NCBI GenBank assembly: GCA_963559135.1
Contig: CAUWJP010000005.1
Coordinates: forward strand, 1-64,000
Direction of reading: 5' to 3'
Source: Sellimonas sp963559135
Lineage (GTDB): Bacteria > Bacillota > Clostridia > Lachnospirales > Lachnospiraceae
DNA length: 64,000 nucleotides
This document shows positions 1 through 8,173 of this stretch, one piece after another. Under the pieces are notes generated by a model. The model was not told the origin of the DNA. It searched no databases and saw only the letters and a program-made list of their open reading frames with translations. How positions within the stretch are numbered: the first letter of the stretch is position 1; every line of letters starts with the position of its first letter. The translations under genes were made by a program, and so were the position numbers.

Positions 1-1
1 G

Positions 2-70
2 GATCTTGACCTTGCTGGAATCAAGCCTGCAAAACTGTTTCGCAATTACCTAAACAAAATATTTATGTGA
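2..70 (+). CDS. C-terminal tail of an unidentified protein (partial)
   Basis: An open frame enters from the left edge and stops at a TGA, giving 22 residues that end in LFRNYLNKIFM. It is followed at once by a short hairpin, as expected at the end of a gene. The fragment is too short to assign to a family. A second frame is also open for about 50 bases here, so even the reading frame is not certain. Confidence 0.3.
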   Translation, partial: DLDLAGIKPAKLFRNYLNKIFM

Positions 71-71
71 T

Positions 72-97
72 CACTCCCGCTTGGGGAGTGGTATTTC
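72..97 (+). terminator. Weak hairpin after the left-edge gene
   Basis: A 7-bp stem CACTCCC/GGGAGTG with a 5-base loop begins two bases after the stop codon. The following TATTTC is only partly T-rich, so termination would be inefficient or Rho-assisted. Confidence 0.35.
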
Positions 98-170
98 GGA
101 ACAGGAAGATCACAGATTTCTTTGTGTTTCACTTGTTCTCTTTGTTCTATGCGTAATATAGCACTGATTA

Positions 171-197
171 TCAGCACTGTCAATAGGTGAGTGCTAA
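171..197 (+). promoter_or_regulatory. CIRCE-type operator (HrcA site) without a heat-shock gene
   Basis: TCAGCACTG, nine bases, then GAGTGCTAA. The right half matches the CIRCE consensus (TTAGCACTC-N9-GAGTGCTAA) exactly and the left half differs at two positions; the 9-base spacing is canonical. A strong AAAGGAGG follows at 224-231, but the next ATG is 24 bases further on and opens only a 9-codon frame. No groES, groEL, hrcA, grpE or dnaK follows, so this is a heat-shock control region without its operon. Confidence 0.7.
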
Positions 198-303
198 ATT
201 TTTTAAAATTTTTATTCTGCCAGAAAGGAGGTTTAAGAGTCAGCCTGCTGTTTTCATGAATTCCATCTCATTAATGAGAAGTTGACTTTGATTGATTTCC
301 CAA

Positions 304-342
304 TAAAAAAAGCAGGAATACCATTTTTCAGGAACTCCTGCT
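304..342 (-). terminator. Rho-independent terminator of the YtvI-like gene
   Basis: Stem AGCAGGA/TCCTGCT with a run of six or more T on the minus strand, placed just beyond the stop codon of the minus-strand permease gene. Confidence 0.7.
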
Positions 343-358
343 TTCTATATAGAAAGTA

Positions 359-1462
359 TCAGTTATTGGTAATCTCTCCCGATTCTTCTGGATCCTGCTT
401 GAAGAGATGGATCGTGCCGGTACGGTTCAGGTAGGTGATCAGTGACAGGCCGATCGGGAAACCGAACAGGCCGACGACACCGAACAGCTGGACGCCGGCG
501 AACATGCTGACAAGTGTAATAACCGGGTGAAGTCCGATCTGGCCGCCTACGATTTTTGGCTCGATGATGTTACGCACGACCGTGATGAATACATAGAGCA
601 GAGCAAGCTGGAGAGCACCCGAAAAGTCTCCGAGGATGACGGAAATGACAGCCCACGGGATCATGATTCCTCCGGTGCCGAGAACAGGCAGAATATCAAA
701 TACCGAGATGCAAAGGGCAATCAGAACGGATTTTTTGATACCGATCAACGTCAGGCCGATGGACAGCTCTACGAAGGTAATACTCATGATCAGTGCGTAG
801 GAGCGGATGCAGACGAATAATGTTCCGACGACAAACTGCTTGATCTGCATGACCACATTTTGAGCTTTTTCGTTCAACTGCCGCATGCAGAAGTCAGATA
901 ACGCTTCATAATCCATAGCAATAAAAAATGTAGAGATTATCATCAAAACCAGTCGGATGAACAGCATCGGCAATGAAGATGCAATATTGGAAATTATCTC
1001 CATGCTTGTGAGGGAAAGATCCGATACAATTCCCCGTAGTGACTGCATGAGCTGTTCCCACAGATAATCCACAGTGTCCAGGATGGACGGGTCCGCCTGC
1101 ATGAGAGCGTGTTCCAGCTGACTAAACAGATCCGTAAGAACCGGATTGACATATCGAAGGTAAATATCTGGAAGTCTCTGTACCAGATCGCTGACATAAG
1201 AAAAGGCCCGGATGCTTCCAAGCACCAGAAGCGTGCCGATTGTCACATAAAAAATCAGAACCACAAGGATGGCGGATACCTTCCGGGGGAGCCGCGTTTT
1301 TGTGGTGATAAGCTGAATAGGGCGCCTTAATATATAGGCAATAAAAAGCGCCGCGACAAACGGGAAGAGAAAGGAAAGTGCAAACCTCAGCACAAAAAAG
1401 GCGAGGGCAATAATAATTGCAAAGTAAAAAAAGTTGATGATAAATTTTCTCCGTTTTTCCAT
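359..1462 (-). CDS. ytvI: AI-2E family transporter / YtvI-like integral membrane protein
   Basis: A 367-aa polytopic membrane protein. The N-terminus is basic (KRRKF), followed by two close hydrophobic helices (about residues 8-45), another near 62-88, a soluble amphipathic stretch (about 90-155) and a C-terminal set of four or five helices containing a glycine-rich GLHPVITLVSMFAGVQLFG segment. This layout and motif are typical of the AI-2E transporter/PerM family; Bacillus YtvI is the sporulation-linked member. The substrate is unknown, and the family includes sodium/proton antiporters as well as putative signal exporters. It is monocistronic, with a good sigma-A promoter upstream and a terminator downstream. 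Confidence 0.8.
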   Translation of the reverse strand: MEKRRKFIINFFYFAIIIALAFFVLRFALSFLFPFVAALFIAYILRRPIQLITTKTRLPRKVSAILVVLIFYVTIGTLLVLGSIRAFSYVSDLVQRLPDIYLRYVNPVLTDLFSQLEHALMQADPSILDTVDYLWEQLMQSLRGIVSDLSLTSMEIISNIASSLPMLFIRLVLMIISTFFIAMDYEALSDFCMRQLNEKAQNVVMQIKQFVVGTLFVCIRSYALIMSITFVELSIGLTLIGIKKSVLIALCISVFDILPVLGTGGIMIPWAVISVILGDFSGALQLALLYVFITVVRNIIEPKIVGGQIGLHPVITLVSMFAGVQLFGVVGLFGFPIGLSLITYLNRTGTIHLFKQDPEESGEITNN

Positions 1463-1516
1463 TTGTTTTTCATAACCTCATTCATTCTTCAGATTTAGAA
1501 ATTATCCCCATTATTA

Positions 1517-1545
1517 AGAATAGCGAAGTTGGGAAAAGGTGTCAA
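1517..1545 (-). promoter_or_regulatory. Sigma-A promoter of the YtvI-like gene
   Basis: On the minus strand TTGACA, a 17-base spacer and TATTCT. The -35 is perfect and the -10 matches four of six positions. The transcript would start about 45 bases before the ATG. Confidence 0.7.
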
Positions 1546-1667
1546 TAAATAAGTACGCGAAGGGAGTTTGTTTTATTTGCAGGATGGGTGGAAAAACGAG
1601 GTGATCTGATGATATAATAAATCATACAGAAAAGATAAGCCGAAGGTACGAGAAAGGAGTAAGATCA

Positions 1668-2693
1668 ATGAATATGGAATATGTACTGGAGCAGCTGAAA
1701 AATCTGCTCGCAATCGACAGTCCGTCAGGCTATACAAAAGAGGTAACTGATTATCTTTTAAATGAATTTGAGAAAATGGGAGTGCCTGCATACCGCACAG
1801 TAAAAGGCGGAGTAATCGCAGATCTCGGTGGAGAAGACGCGGACGATGCTGTCTTTGTGGAGTCTCATGTGGATACACTGGGAGCGATGGTTTCACAGAT
1901 CAAGAGTAACGGATGCCTGGAGGTTTCTCCGGTGGGAGGAATCGATGCCAACTCTGCAGAAGGAGAGACGGTCCGTATCCGGACAAGAGATGGACGTGTC
2001 TATGACGGTACATGCCAGCTTTGCAATGCTTCTGTTCATGTAAATGGAAAATACGCGGAGACAAAGCGTACATACGATGTGATGGAAATTGTTGTTGATG
2101 AGAAGACATCTTCCAAAGAGGAGACAGAGAAACTTGGAATTATGACCGGAGATTTTGTCTGCTTTGAACCGAGAACTACAATTACAAAGAGCGGATATAT
2201 CAAGAGCCGTTTTCTGGATGATAAACTCAGCACCGCAATGCTTCTTGGATATGCAAAGCATATCAAAGAGGATGGCGTAACTCCGAAGAGGAGAATTTAT
2301 CTTCATATGACAGTCTTTGAAGAGGTGGGACACGGTGGATCTGCTTCCATTCCGGACGGTGTGACCGAAGTACTTTCCGTGGATATGGGATGTGTAGGAG
2401 ACGGTCTTGCATGCAAAGAGCACCAGGTATCCATCTGTGCAAAAGACAGCAGAGGACCTTACAATTATGATGTTGTTACCAACCTGATTGAGTCAGCGAA
2501 AAAAGCAGGGTGTGACTTTGCAGTGGATGTTTATCCTCATTATGGATCGGATGCAGATGCTGCCCTCACAGCAGGATATGATGTGCGTCACGGACTGATC
2601 GGAGCAGGTGTTTATGCATCTCACGGATATGAGAGAAGTCATGTGGATGGAGTGAAGAATACACTGCTTCTGCTTGAAGCATATCTGGGATAA
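1668..2693 (+). CDS. M42 family metallopeptidase (aminopeptidase)
   Basis: A 341-aa cytosolic M42 peptidase (PepA/FrvX/YsdC family), which removes N-terminal residues from short peptides and usually forms large tetrahedral oligomers. Metal and catalytic signatures are visible in order: ESHVDTLG (first metal His/Asp), RFLDDKLS (bridging Asp), VFEEVGHGG (catalytic Glu pair) and SVDMGC, with a C-terminal RSHVDGV supplying the last His. Length is normal for the family. The start is fixed by GAAAGGAG eight bases before the ATG. A TATAAT box lies at 1613-1618 but has no convincing -35. It may work with the nearby PepV-type dipeptidase in peptide use. Confidence 0.88.
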   Translation: MNMEYVLEQLKNLLAIDSPSGYTKEVTDYLLNEFEKMGVPAYRTVKGGVIADLGGEDADDAVFVESHVDTLGAMVSQIKSNGCLEVSPVGGIDANSAEGETVRIRTRDGRVYDGTCQLCNASVHVNGKYAETKRTYDVMEIVVDEKTSSKEETEKLGIMTGDFVCFEPRTTITKSGYIKSRFLDDKLSTAMLLGYAKHIKEDGVTPKRRIYLHMTVFEEVGHGGSASIPDGVTEVLSVDMGCVGDGLACKEHQVSICAKDSRGPYNYDVVTNLIESAKKAGCDFAVDVYPHYGSDADAALTAGYDVRHGLIGAGVYASHGYERSHVDGVKNTLLLLEAYLG

Positions 2694-2829
2694 GTCAGAG
2701 AAACGGCAGGAGATTACAATTTGCTTAAAATTCTTAAAAAAATGTGAAAAATATTCTATCCTCCAAAATCCGTGTTAAAATACATGTGTTACAGAAGAAA
2801 TCAGATTTACGGAAGGGGAGACTGATTGT

Positions 2830-3828
2830 ATGGAACATAAGGGAGGACGGATTAAAGATCATATCAGACGGGAAGAGCCTCAAGGACAAGATGACTGGAT
2901 GGACGTGGAGTGGCTGGATGACGATGAAGATCTTGACAGCCAGTTTGATACAGCCGTCAGAGGGCAGGAAGATGCGCCGGATGCGTCTGAAGAGGAGCAG
3001 TTTGAGATAGAAGACTGGAGAGACGAAGAGAACTGGAATCTCGACAAAAAAGAGGAAACGCCGAAATCCGAGCCGGCGAAAGAGCCGTCACCGAAAAGAA
3101 AAAATACTGGAACACGTAGCACGGATGGACAGAATCCGCCAAGGAAGCGTCGTCCGCAGCAACAGAGATCCGGTACGGGAAAAGATAGTAAAAGCGGTAA
3201 AAAACCGGTGAAAAAAGCGCCTCAGAAAGATACCCGTAAGGATGCGAAACGAGAGCAGGAACAACGAGATCAGGAAAGACAGAAGAAAGCAGGATCAGTG
3301 GCTCGCCCGGTGAAAGCAGCCGGACGTGTGGCAGGAAAGGCCGGAAAGACAGCAGGAAAAGCAGTTGGGAAGGGAATTTCCATTGCTCTGAAATGTGGAT
3401 GTTTTGTCATGATGGTTGTGATTATTTTGGAATTGTGGCAGGGATTCTGGGCTGAGAGAAGTACACTTGGTGAGATCTGGCGGATTACTGCGGACCGGAA
3501 TTATACGCAGGGACTGTATTTTGGCATTGCGGGAGTTATTCTCCTGTACGGTGTTATTTCTGCCCTCTGGCTTCTTGGAGGCAAAAAGATGCCGGATGGG
3601 AACAGGGTCAGAAGCTATGACACGGGACGAGGACTGACAGCGTTTATTTTGTTTGCTATTCTGGCGGCAGTAGCAGGATATGTGGTACCGCTGATCCCGG
3701 CAAGCCCACAGGTTTTGGAAGGTGCGAGACTGGCTCTTACAGTAGTGGATCGTGTCAGCACAGTCATACTCGGATGCAGTGTAATCGGTATTGTGCTTTG
3801 TGTGATCAGAAAAATTTTTGGAAGATAG
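2830..3828 (+). CDS. Hypothetical four-helix membrane protein with long charged N-terminal region
   Basis: A 332-aa protein I do not recognise. Residues 1-75 are strongly acidic (many Asp/Glu/Trp), 76-180 strongly basic and low complexity (Lys/Arg/Gln/Pro), so the first half is probably disordered and cytoplasmic. Four hydrophobic helices follow at about 183-205, 228-250, 268-290 and 310-327. The alanine/glycine/lysine repeats near 160-182 (AGRVAGKAGKTAGKAVGK) resemble a membrane-proximal amphipathic segment. GGGGAG lies nine bases before the ATG. It stands alone, ending in a strong terminator. The charge separation suggests a scaffold or nucleic-acid/envelope contact, but no function can be assigned. 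Confidence 0.75.
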   Translation: MEHKGGRIKDHIRREEPQGQDDWMDVEWLDDDEDLDSQFDTAVRGQEDAPDASEEEQFEIEDWRDEENWNLDKKEETPKSEPAKEPSPKRKNTGTRSTDGQNPPRKRRPQQQRSGTGKDSKSGKKPVKKAPQKDTRKDAKREQEQRDQERQKKAGSVARPVKAAGRVAGKAGKTAGKAVGKGISIALKCGCFVMMVVIILELWQGFWAERSTLGEIWRITADRNYTQGLYFGIAGVILLYGVISALWLLGGKKMPDGNRVRSYDTGRGLTAFILFAILAAVAGYVVPLIPASPQVLEGARLALTVVDRVSTVILGCSVIGIVLCVIRKIFGR

Positions 3829-3833
3829 ACAAT

Positions 3834-3864
3834 AGGAGGACGTGACAAACGTCCTCCTTGTTTT
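3834..3864 (+). terminator. Rho-independent terminator
   Basis: A perfect 10-bp stem AGGAGGACGT/ACGTCCTCCT with a 5-base loop and TGTTTT tail, six bases after the preceding stop codon. Confidence 0.85.
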
Positions 3865-3915
3865 ATGAAAAAATCTGGAATTATTCAGGAACTTTGGGTA
3901 AGAGCAGTGGAAAAA

Positions 3916-4638
3916 TTAACGGTCCAGAATCTGTCCGTCCGGTGTGATGACCCGAATCTGCCAAGGGATCATTTTTCCACTGTTTTTTAGTGCCTGTACT
4001 GCCGCGCGTTCCAGGCCGCCGCAGCAAGGAACCTGCATCCGTGCGATTGTAAGACTTTTAATCTCGTTCTGTGATAAAATAGCGGTCAACTTCTCCGTGT
4101 AGTCGCCTTCGTCCAGCTTTGGACACCCAATGAGAGTAATATGGTTCCGGATGAAATCCTGGTGGAAATTTCCATAGGCATAAGCCGTGCAGTCGGCGGC
4201 GATCAGAAGATTCGCATTGTGATAGTACGGTGCCTGTTCCGGTACCAGTTTGATCTGAACCGGCCACTGGGAAAGGAGTCCCGGGCATCCGGAAAGCTGT
4301 GGCGTGATCTGTGGCATCTCACTGCGCTGAATGGTTTTTGCCATGCTTCCAGGACAACCGCAGGCGAGTGTCGGCTTTTCTCTTTCTGCTTTTCTGGCTT
4401 TCTCTGCCTGAGCGGCTTTGACAGCTGCCTCATCGTAAGCAGGTGCCTCCCGTTCTTCAAATGTAATTGCATTGGCAGGGCAGGCAGGCAGACAGTCCCC
4501 AAGTCCGTCGCAGTAATGTTCGTGCACCAGTTTTGCTTTTCCATCTATCATTTCGATTGCGCCCTCGTGGCAGGCCTGTGCACAGAGGCCGCAACCATTG
4601 CAGAGTTCTTCGTTGATTTTAATTATTTTTCTAAGCAT
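3916..4638 (-). CDS. 4Fe-4S ferredoxin-domain protein, probable HcpR-regulon member
   Basis: A 240-aa iron-sulfur protein. The N-terminus carries a standard CxxCxxCxxxC set (C13, C16, C19, C23) and a second, irregular set (C43-x5-C49-x3-C53-P), so it may bind one regular and one altered 4Fe-4S cluster. A lysine/alanine-rich linker (about 68-90) leads to a 150-aa C-terminal region with more cysteines (LACGCPG, GCPGLL, PCCGGLER) that could bind further metal. Proteins of this type often sit next to Crp/Fnr-type HcpR regulators and hybrid-cluster proteins in clostridia. Here it diverges from such a regulator and shares its palindromic operator. The electron partner is unknown. Confidence 0.7.
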   Translation of the reverse strand: MLRKIIKINEELCNGCGLCAQACHEGAIEMIDGKAKLVHEHYCDGLGDCLPACPANAITFEEREAPAYDEAAVKAAQAEKARKAEREKPTLACGCPGSMAKTIQRSEMPQITPQLSGCPGLLSQWPVQIKLVPEQAPYYHNANLLIAADCTAYAYGNFHQDFIRNHITLIGCPKLDEGDYTEKLTAILSQNEIKSLTIARMQVPCCGGLERAAVQALKNSGKMIPWQIRVITPDGQILDR

Positions 4639-4677
4639 CTTTTTCCTCCTCGTTCATTTGGATTTGCCGGAAACGGC

Positions 4678-4706
4678 TTGACTTCCTGACTACAGAATAG
4701 TACACT
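4678..4706 (+). promoter_or_regulatory. Promoter of the Crp/Fnr-type regulator
   Basis: TTGACT, 17 bases, TACACT. The predicted start is near 4713, which places the palindrome at 4722-4735 just inside the transcript, a position expected to repress. A minus-strand -10 (TATTCT) for the ferredoxin-like gene occupies 4694-4699 inside this promoter, so the two promoters overlap. Confidence 0.6.
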
Positions 4707-4721
4707 CAGAAAAAAGAGTCG

Positions 4722-4735
4722 GTTGTAATTACAAC
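4722..4735. promoter_or_regulatory. Crp/Fnr-type palindromic operator in the divergent spacer
   Basis: GTTGTAATTACAAC is a perfect 14-bp palindrome of the TTG-N6-CAA type bound by Crp/Fnr/HcpR proteins. Its centre (4728.5) is 41.5 bases upstream of the start expected from the minus-strand -10 at 4694-4699, the classic class II activation position. It also lies just downstream of the regulator gene's own predicted start. Confidence 0.65.
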
Positions 4736-4746
4736 GAAGGAGAATT

Positions 4747-5442
4747 ATGGATCAAATAAAAATAATAGCAGCATGTCCGTTATTTTCGGGAATGACTAAT
4801 ATGGAAATCCGGTCGCTTATGGAGGAGATACGGACGATGAAAAAATGTTACCAAAAAGAGGAGGTCCTGCTTCATGCAGGAACTGTTCCAGGAGAATTCG
4901 GAATCGTGCTGGAAGGATGTATTCATATTTTGCGAGAAGAGTTCAACGGAAGTACCACACTGGTTGCGCAGGGGATACCGGGAGAGATTTTTGCGGAGGC
5001 CTTTGCGGCGGCAGGCGAGCCGTCTCTTGTGACGGTGGAGGCGGCCAGAGATACGGAAGTGCTGTGGATTCACTATGGAAGGATGATGAAGCGAAGCGGG
5101 ACAGGAAGGGCGCAGCAGATTCTTGTGGAAAATATGATGCAGATTTTGGCGAAGAAAAACCTGTTTCTTGCAGGAAGAGTCTCCCATCTTTCCAGACGAA
5201 CTCTTCGTGAGAAAGTGCTGTCATATCTTGCCGGACAGGCGGCGAAGCAGGGAAGCAATTGCTTTGAGATTCCCTTTGACCGGCAGGGACTTGCGGATTA
5301 TCTTGCGGCGGATCGAAGCGCTCTTTCTGCAGTGCTTGGAAAACTAAAGAAGGAAGGTGTTCTGACCTTTCGGAAAAATCATTTTACGCTGCTGGTTGAA
5401 GAAGCGGCTGAAGCGGAAACGGGAAAAGGAGAACATGCTTGA
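4747..5442 (+). CDS. Crp/Fnr family transcriptional regulator (HcpR-like)
   Basis: A 231-aa regulator with an N-terminal cyclic-nucleotide-binding-fold sensor (about 1-120), a dimerisation helix (about 125-150) and a C-terminal winged helix. The recognition region has the usual shape: FDRQGLADYLAADRSALSAV followed by the wing LKKEGVLTFRKNHFTLL. There is no N-terminal cysteine cluster like that of Fnr. Pairing with a 4Fe-4S protein suggests the HcpR branch, which responds to nitrosative stress in other anaerobes; that is inference. The ATG follows GAAGGAG closely. Its stop lies one base before the reading frame of the LacI-type gene, so the two are probably cotranscribed. Confidence 0.8.
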   Translation: MDQIKIIAACPLFSGMTNMEIRSLMEEIRTMKKCYQKEEVLLHAGTVPGEFGIVLEGCIHILREEFNGSTTLVAQGIPGEIFAEAFAAAGEPSLVTVEAARDTEVLWIHYGRMMKRSGTGRAQQILVENMMQILAKKNLFLAGRVSHLSRRTLREKVLSYLAGQAAKQGSNCFEIPFDRQGLADYLAADRSALSAVLGKLKKEGVLTFRKNHFTLLVEEAAEAETGKGEHA

Positions 5443-5443
5443 T

Positions 5444-6415
5444 ATGACGATCAAAGAAATTGCACAGCTTGCGTAGGTGTCAAGCGCGGCTGTTTCCAGA
5501 TATTTGAATGGCGGATATGTAAGTGAGGAGAAAAAGGAACGGATCCGGGAGGCCATTGAAAAGACCGGTTATCATCCATCGGCTCAGGCGAGGATGCTGA
5601 GGACGAAAAAAGCCAGGTTGATCGGTGTTGTATCACCAAAACTCAGTTCCGAATCCATTGCGCGGGTGACGGACGGGATTGGAGAAGTGTTGGCGGAGAA
5701 GCAGTTTCAGATGCTGTTGACGGTCACAAATAACCGGTCGGAAAAAGAGCTGGAATATATGCGTCTGTTTGAAAATTATCCGGTAGACGGGATCATTTTG
5801 ATCGGAACGATGATCTCCAAAAAGCATGAGAAATTTTTTGAGCAGAGCAAGGTGCCGATCGTGGTAGTAGGACAGTACACAGACAAAGCAAATTGTGTGT
5901 ACCATGATGATTATGGTGCTGCGAAAGCTTTAGCTGAGCGGATTGTGGGAAATGAAACGAAAAAAATTGCCTACATCGGGGTGACGAGAGAAGACCATGC
6001 CGCAGGACAGGCAAGAGAGGACGGATTTCGGTCCGGCCTTCTTGAAGCGGGAATTGACCTGCCGGAAGAATTGTATGGACTTTCGGAATTTTCTGTGGAT
6101 TCCGGTTACCGTCAGGCAAAAGCAATTTTAGAGAAAAATAATGATATCGATACCATATCCTGCGCCACAGATACAATTGCGGCAGGTGTGATGGAAGCTT
6201 TGAAAGAATGTAAAAAGGATATAAGGGAAAAGGTGAAGGTGACAGGCTTTGGGGACAATCAGTTCTTAAAAGCAGTCTCCGAGGGGATTACAACAGTCCA
6301 TTTTTACTATAAAACAAGCGGAATCAAGGCCGCAGAAATGTTGCTGGAAATTATTGAAGAGGGACATCAAGTGCCAATTCAGATGAAACTTGGATATCAG
6401 ATCATGGAATATTGA
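5444..6415 (+). pseudogene. LacI family regulator with in-frame amber codon in the DNA-binding domain
   Basis: Reading from ATG 5444 gives MTIKEIAQLA, then TAG (5474-5476), then VSSAAVSRYLNGGYV. This is the standard LacI helix-turn-helix with a stop where the family nearly always has glycine. The rest is intact: a hinge helix, then a periplasmic-binding-protein-like effector domain (about 60-320) without another stop. Translation could restart at GTG 5477, but the product would lack the first helix and should not bind DNA normally. So this is a recent pseudogene, a sequencing error, or a gene that needs suppression. The upstream gene ends at 5442. The sugar effector cannot be predicted. Confidence 0.75.
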
Positions 6416-6579
6416 TTTTTTATCCGGAAAACAACAGACTTTGGATTCATGCGGAGGAAGTAAACATGACCATTCGGGAATTGATGCCATAGAAAAAAAG
6501 GAGAAAATTCCCTGGTAATCCGAAAAATCTGACGGATGGAACAAGGTAGGTTTCTCGTGTCAAAATCGTCTGATATCTC

Positions 6580-6608
6580 TTGCCTTTTGTCATGGAATAT
6601 TATAGAAT
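6580..6608 (+). promoter_or_regulatory. Sigma-A promoter of the PepV-type dipeptidase gene
   Basis: TTGCCT, 17 bases, TAGAAT, about 50 bases before the ATG. A short ORF with a good GCGGAGG site (ATG 6466, 7 sense codons plus Pro) precedes it and seems to have no protein product of note. Confidence 0.65.
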
Positions 6609-6658
6609 AATTCTGTGAGTTACTATGCTGAAGCGATTCAGCGAAAGGAGTTATAGCA

Positions 6659-8023
6659 ATGGGATATGAAAAACTGAATGAGAAGATGATGGAACTCAAA
6701 GATGAGATCTTTGCTTCCATCAAAGAAAGTGTCGCAATTGAAAGTGTCAAAGGCGCACCGGAGGAAGACGCACCATATGGAAGAGGACCAAAGGAAGCTC
6801 TGGATCACGCTCTGGCACTGGGCGAAAAGCTTGGATTTAAGACAGGCAATCTTGATAATAAGGTTGGCTGGGTTGAATATGGTGAGGGAGAAGAAATGGC
6901 AGCCGTTCTGGGACATCTGGATGTTGTTCCACTTGGTGAGGGCTGGAATTATCCGCCGCTTGCTTGCGAGATTCATGACGGAAAGATGTACGGCCGTGGA
7001 GTTCTGGATGATAAGGGACCTGTAATCGGAGCAATCTATGCGCTGAAAGCGATCCGTGATCTTGGACTTCCGATTGACAGAAGAATCCGTGTTATCTTCG
7101 GAACAGATGAAGAAAATGGTTCTTCCTGTGTAAAACATTATAATGAAGCAGGCGGAGAAAAACCTGCGATCGGATTTACTCCGGACGGACAGTTCCCGGT
7201 TATCTTCTGTGAAAAAGGACAGTCTTTCTGGGAAGTTACAAAGAAAGTGGAAAATCCGTCCAGCGTAAAGGTGCTTTCTATCGAAGGCGGTACAGCAAAG
7301 AATGTCGTAACACCAAAATGTACAATGGTTGTAGAAGGTGATCTGGATGTTAAAGAAGCAGACGGCATTACTGTGACAAAAGCAGATGGAAAGACTACAA
7401 TCGTAGCAGAAGGACAGGGCGCACATGGAAGTACTCCGGAAAAAGGAGTTAATGCGGCAATCAAGCTGTTTGAGGCTGTAAAAGATGCCGGCATCGACGG
7501 AGATCTGGGACAGATGATCAACTTTATTCTGGAAAAGATCGGAACAGAGACAAATGGAAAATCTCTCGATATCTGCTGGACAGACGAGGAGACAGGAGAA
7601 ACAACAGTCAACCTTGGTGTTGTAAAATGCACAGAGGAAGAGCTGTTCTTCACACTGGATATCCGCTATCCAAAGAACGGAGACCGCGACACACTTGTTG
7701 CAACAATGAAGAAACAGGCAGAGGCTTATGGAATGAATGCAGATCTGGAGTCTGAAGGCAAACTGTTATACGTGCCGAAGGATTCTGAGCTGATTCAGAA
7801 GCTGATGAATGTATATAAAGAAGAGACAGGAAGAGACGAGCAGCCGATCGCCATCGGAGGCGGTACATACGCAAAAGCATTTGACAATATGGTTGCTTTC
7901 GGACCGACATTCCCGGAAGAACCGGATGTCATCCATCAGCCAAACGAATGTGCAGATGTAGATAATATGATGCTGTCCTACCAGATCCTGGCTGCGGCAA
8001 TGTACGAAATCGCACAGAAATAA
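6659..8023 (+). CDS. pepV: M20 family dipeptidase, PepV/Sapep type
   Basis: A 454-aa zinc dipeptidase of the PepV group, which hydrolyses dipeptides, often with an N-terminal beta-Ala or hydrophobic residue, in the cytoplasm. Metal sites are visible: GHLDVVPLGEGW (His and Asp), GRGVLDDKGP (bridging Asp), FGTDEENGS (catalytic Glu pair) and the C-terminal AFGPTFPEEPDVIHQPNE with the last His. The lid domain lies between about 180 and 310 and includes GAHGSTPEKG. Length matches PepV (about 450-470 aa). AAAGGAG precedes the ATG by about eight bases. It is monocistronic between its own promoter and a terminator. Confidence 0.9.
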   Translation: MGYEKLNEKMMELKDEIFASIKESVAIESVKGAPEEDAPYGRGPKEALDHALALGEKLGFKTGNLDNKVGWVEYGEGEEMAAVLGHLDVVPLGEGWNYPPLACEIHDGKMYGRGVLDDKGPVIGAIYALKAIRDLGLPIDRRIRVIFGTDEENGSSCVKHYNEAGGEKPAIGFTPDGQFPVIFCEKGQSFWEVTKKVENPSSVKVLSIEGGTAKNVVTPKCTMVVEGDLDVKEADGITVTKADGKTTIVAEGQGAHGSTPEKGVNAAIKLFEAVKDAGIDGDLGQMINFILEKIGTETNGKSLDICWTDEETGETTVNLGVVKCTEEELFFTLDIRYPKNGDRDTLVATMKKQAEAYGMNADLESEGKLLYVPKDSELIQKLMNVYKEETGRDEQPIAIGGGTYAKAFDNMVAFGPTFPEEPDVIHQPNECADVDNMMLSYQILAAAMYEIAQK

Positions 8024-8050
8024 ATTGACAGTTTTAAATTTCAGAACAGG

Positions 8051-8085
8051 AAAAGGATTCCGGAAAACAGTCCGGAGTCCTTTTT
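8051..8085 (+). terminator. Rho-independent terminator after the dipeptidase gene
   Basis: Stem AAAGGATTCCGGA pairing with TCCGGAGTCCTTT, loop AAACAG, ending in TTTTT. Confidence 0.85.
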
Positions 8086-8108
8086 CTATGCGAAAATGCT
8101 TCCCCCTC

Positions 8109-8137
8109 TTGCCGGAAAATATAGGATATGATACATT
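8109..8137 (+). promoter_or_regulatory. Probable promoter of the ABC exporter operon
   Basis: TTGCCG, 17 bases, TACATT, about 30 bases before the ribosome binding site of the first ABC gene. Confidence 0.5.
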
Positions 8138-8173
8138 GTGCTTACAGTACATTTGTATGAGGGAGGTTATGAA

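Noticed and set aside
5474..5476. Recoding of the amber codon in the LacI gene as selenocysteine or pyrrolysine
   Set aside because: Sec uses UGA, not UAG, and no pyrrolysine genes are visible; a glycine is expected at this place.
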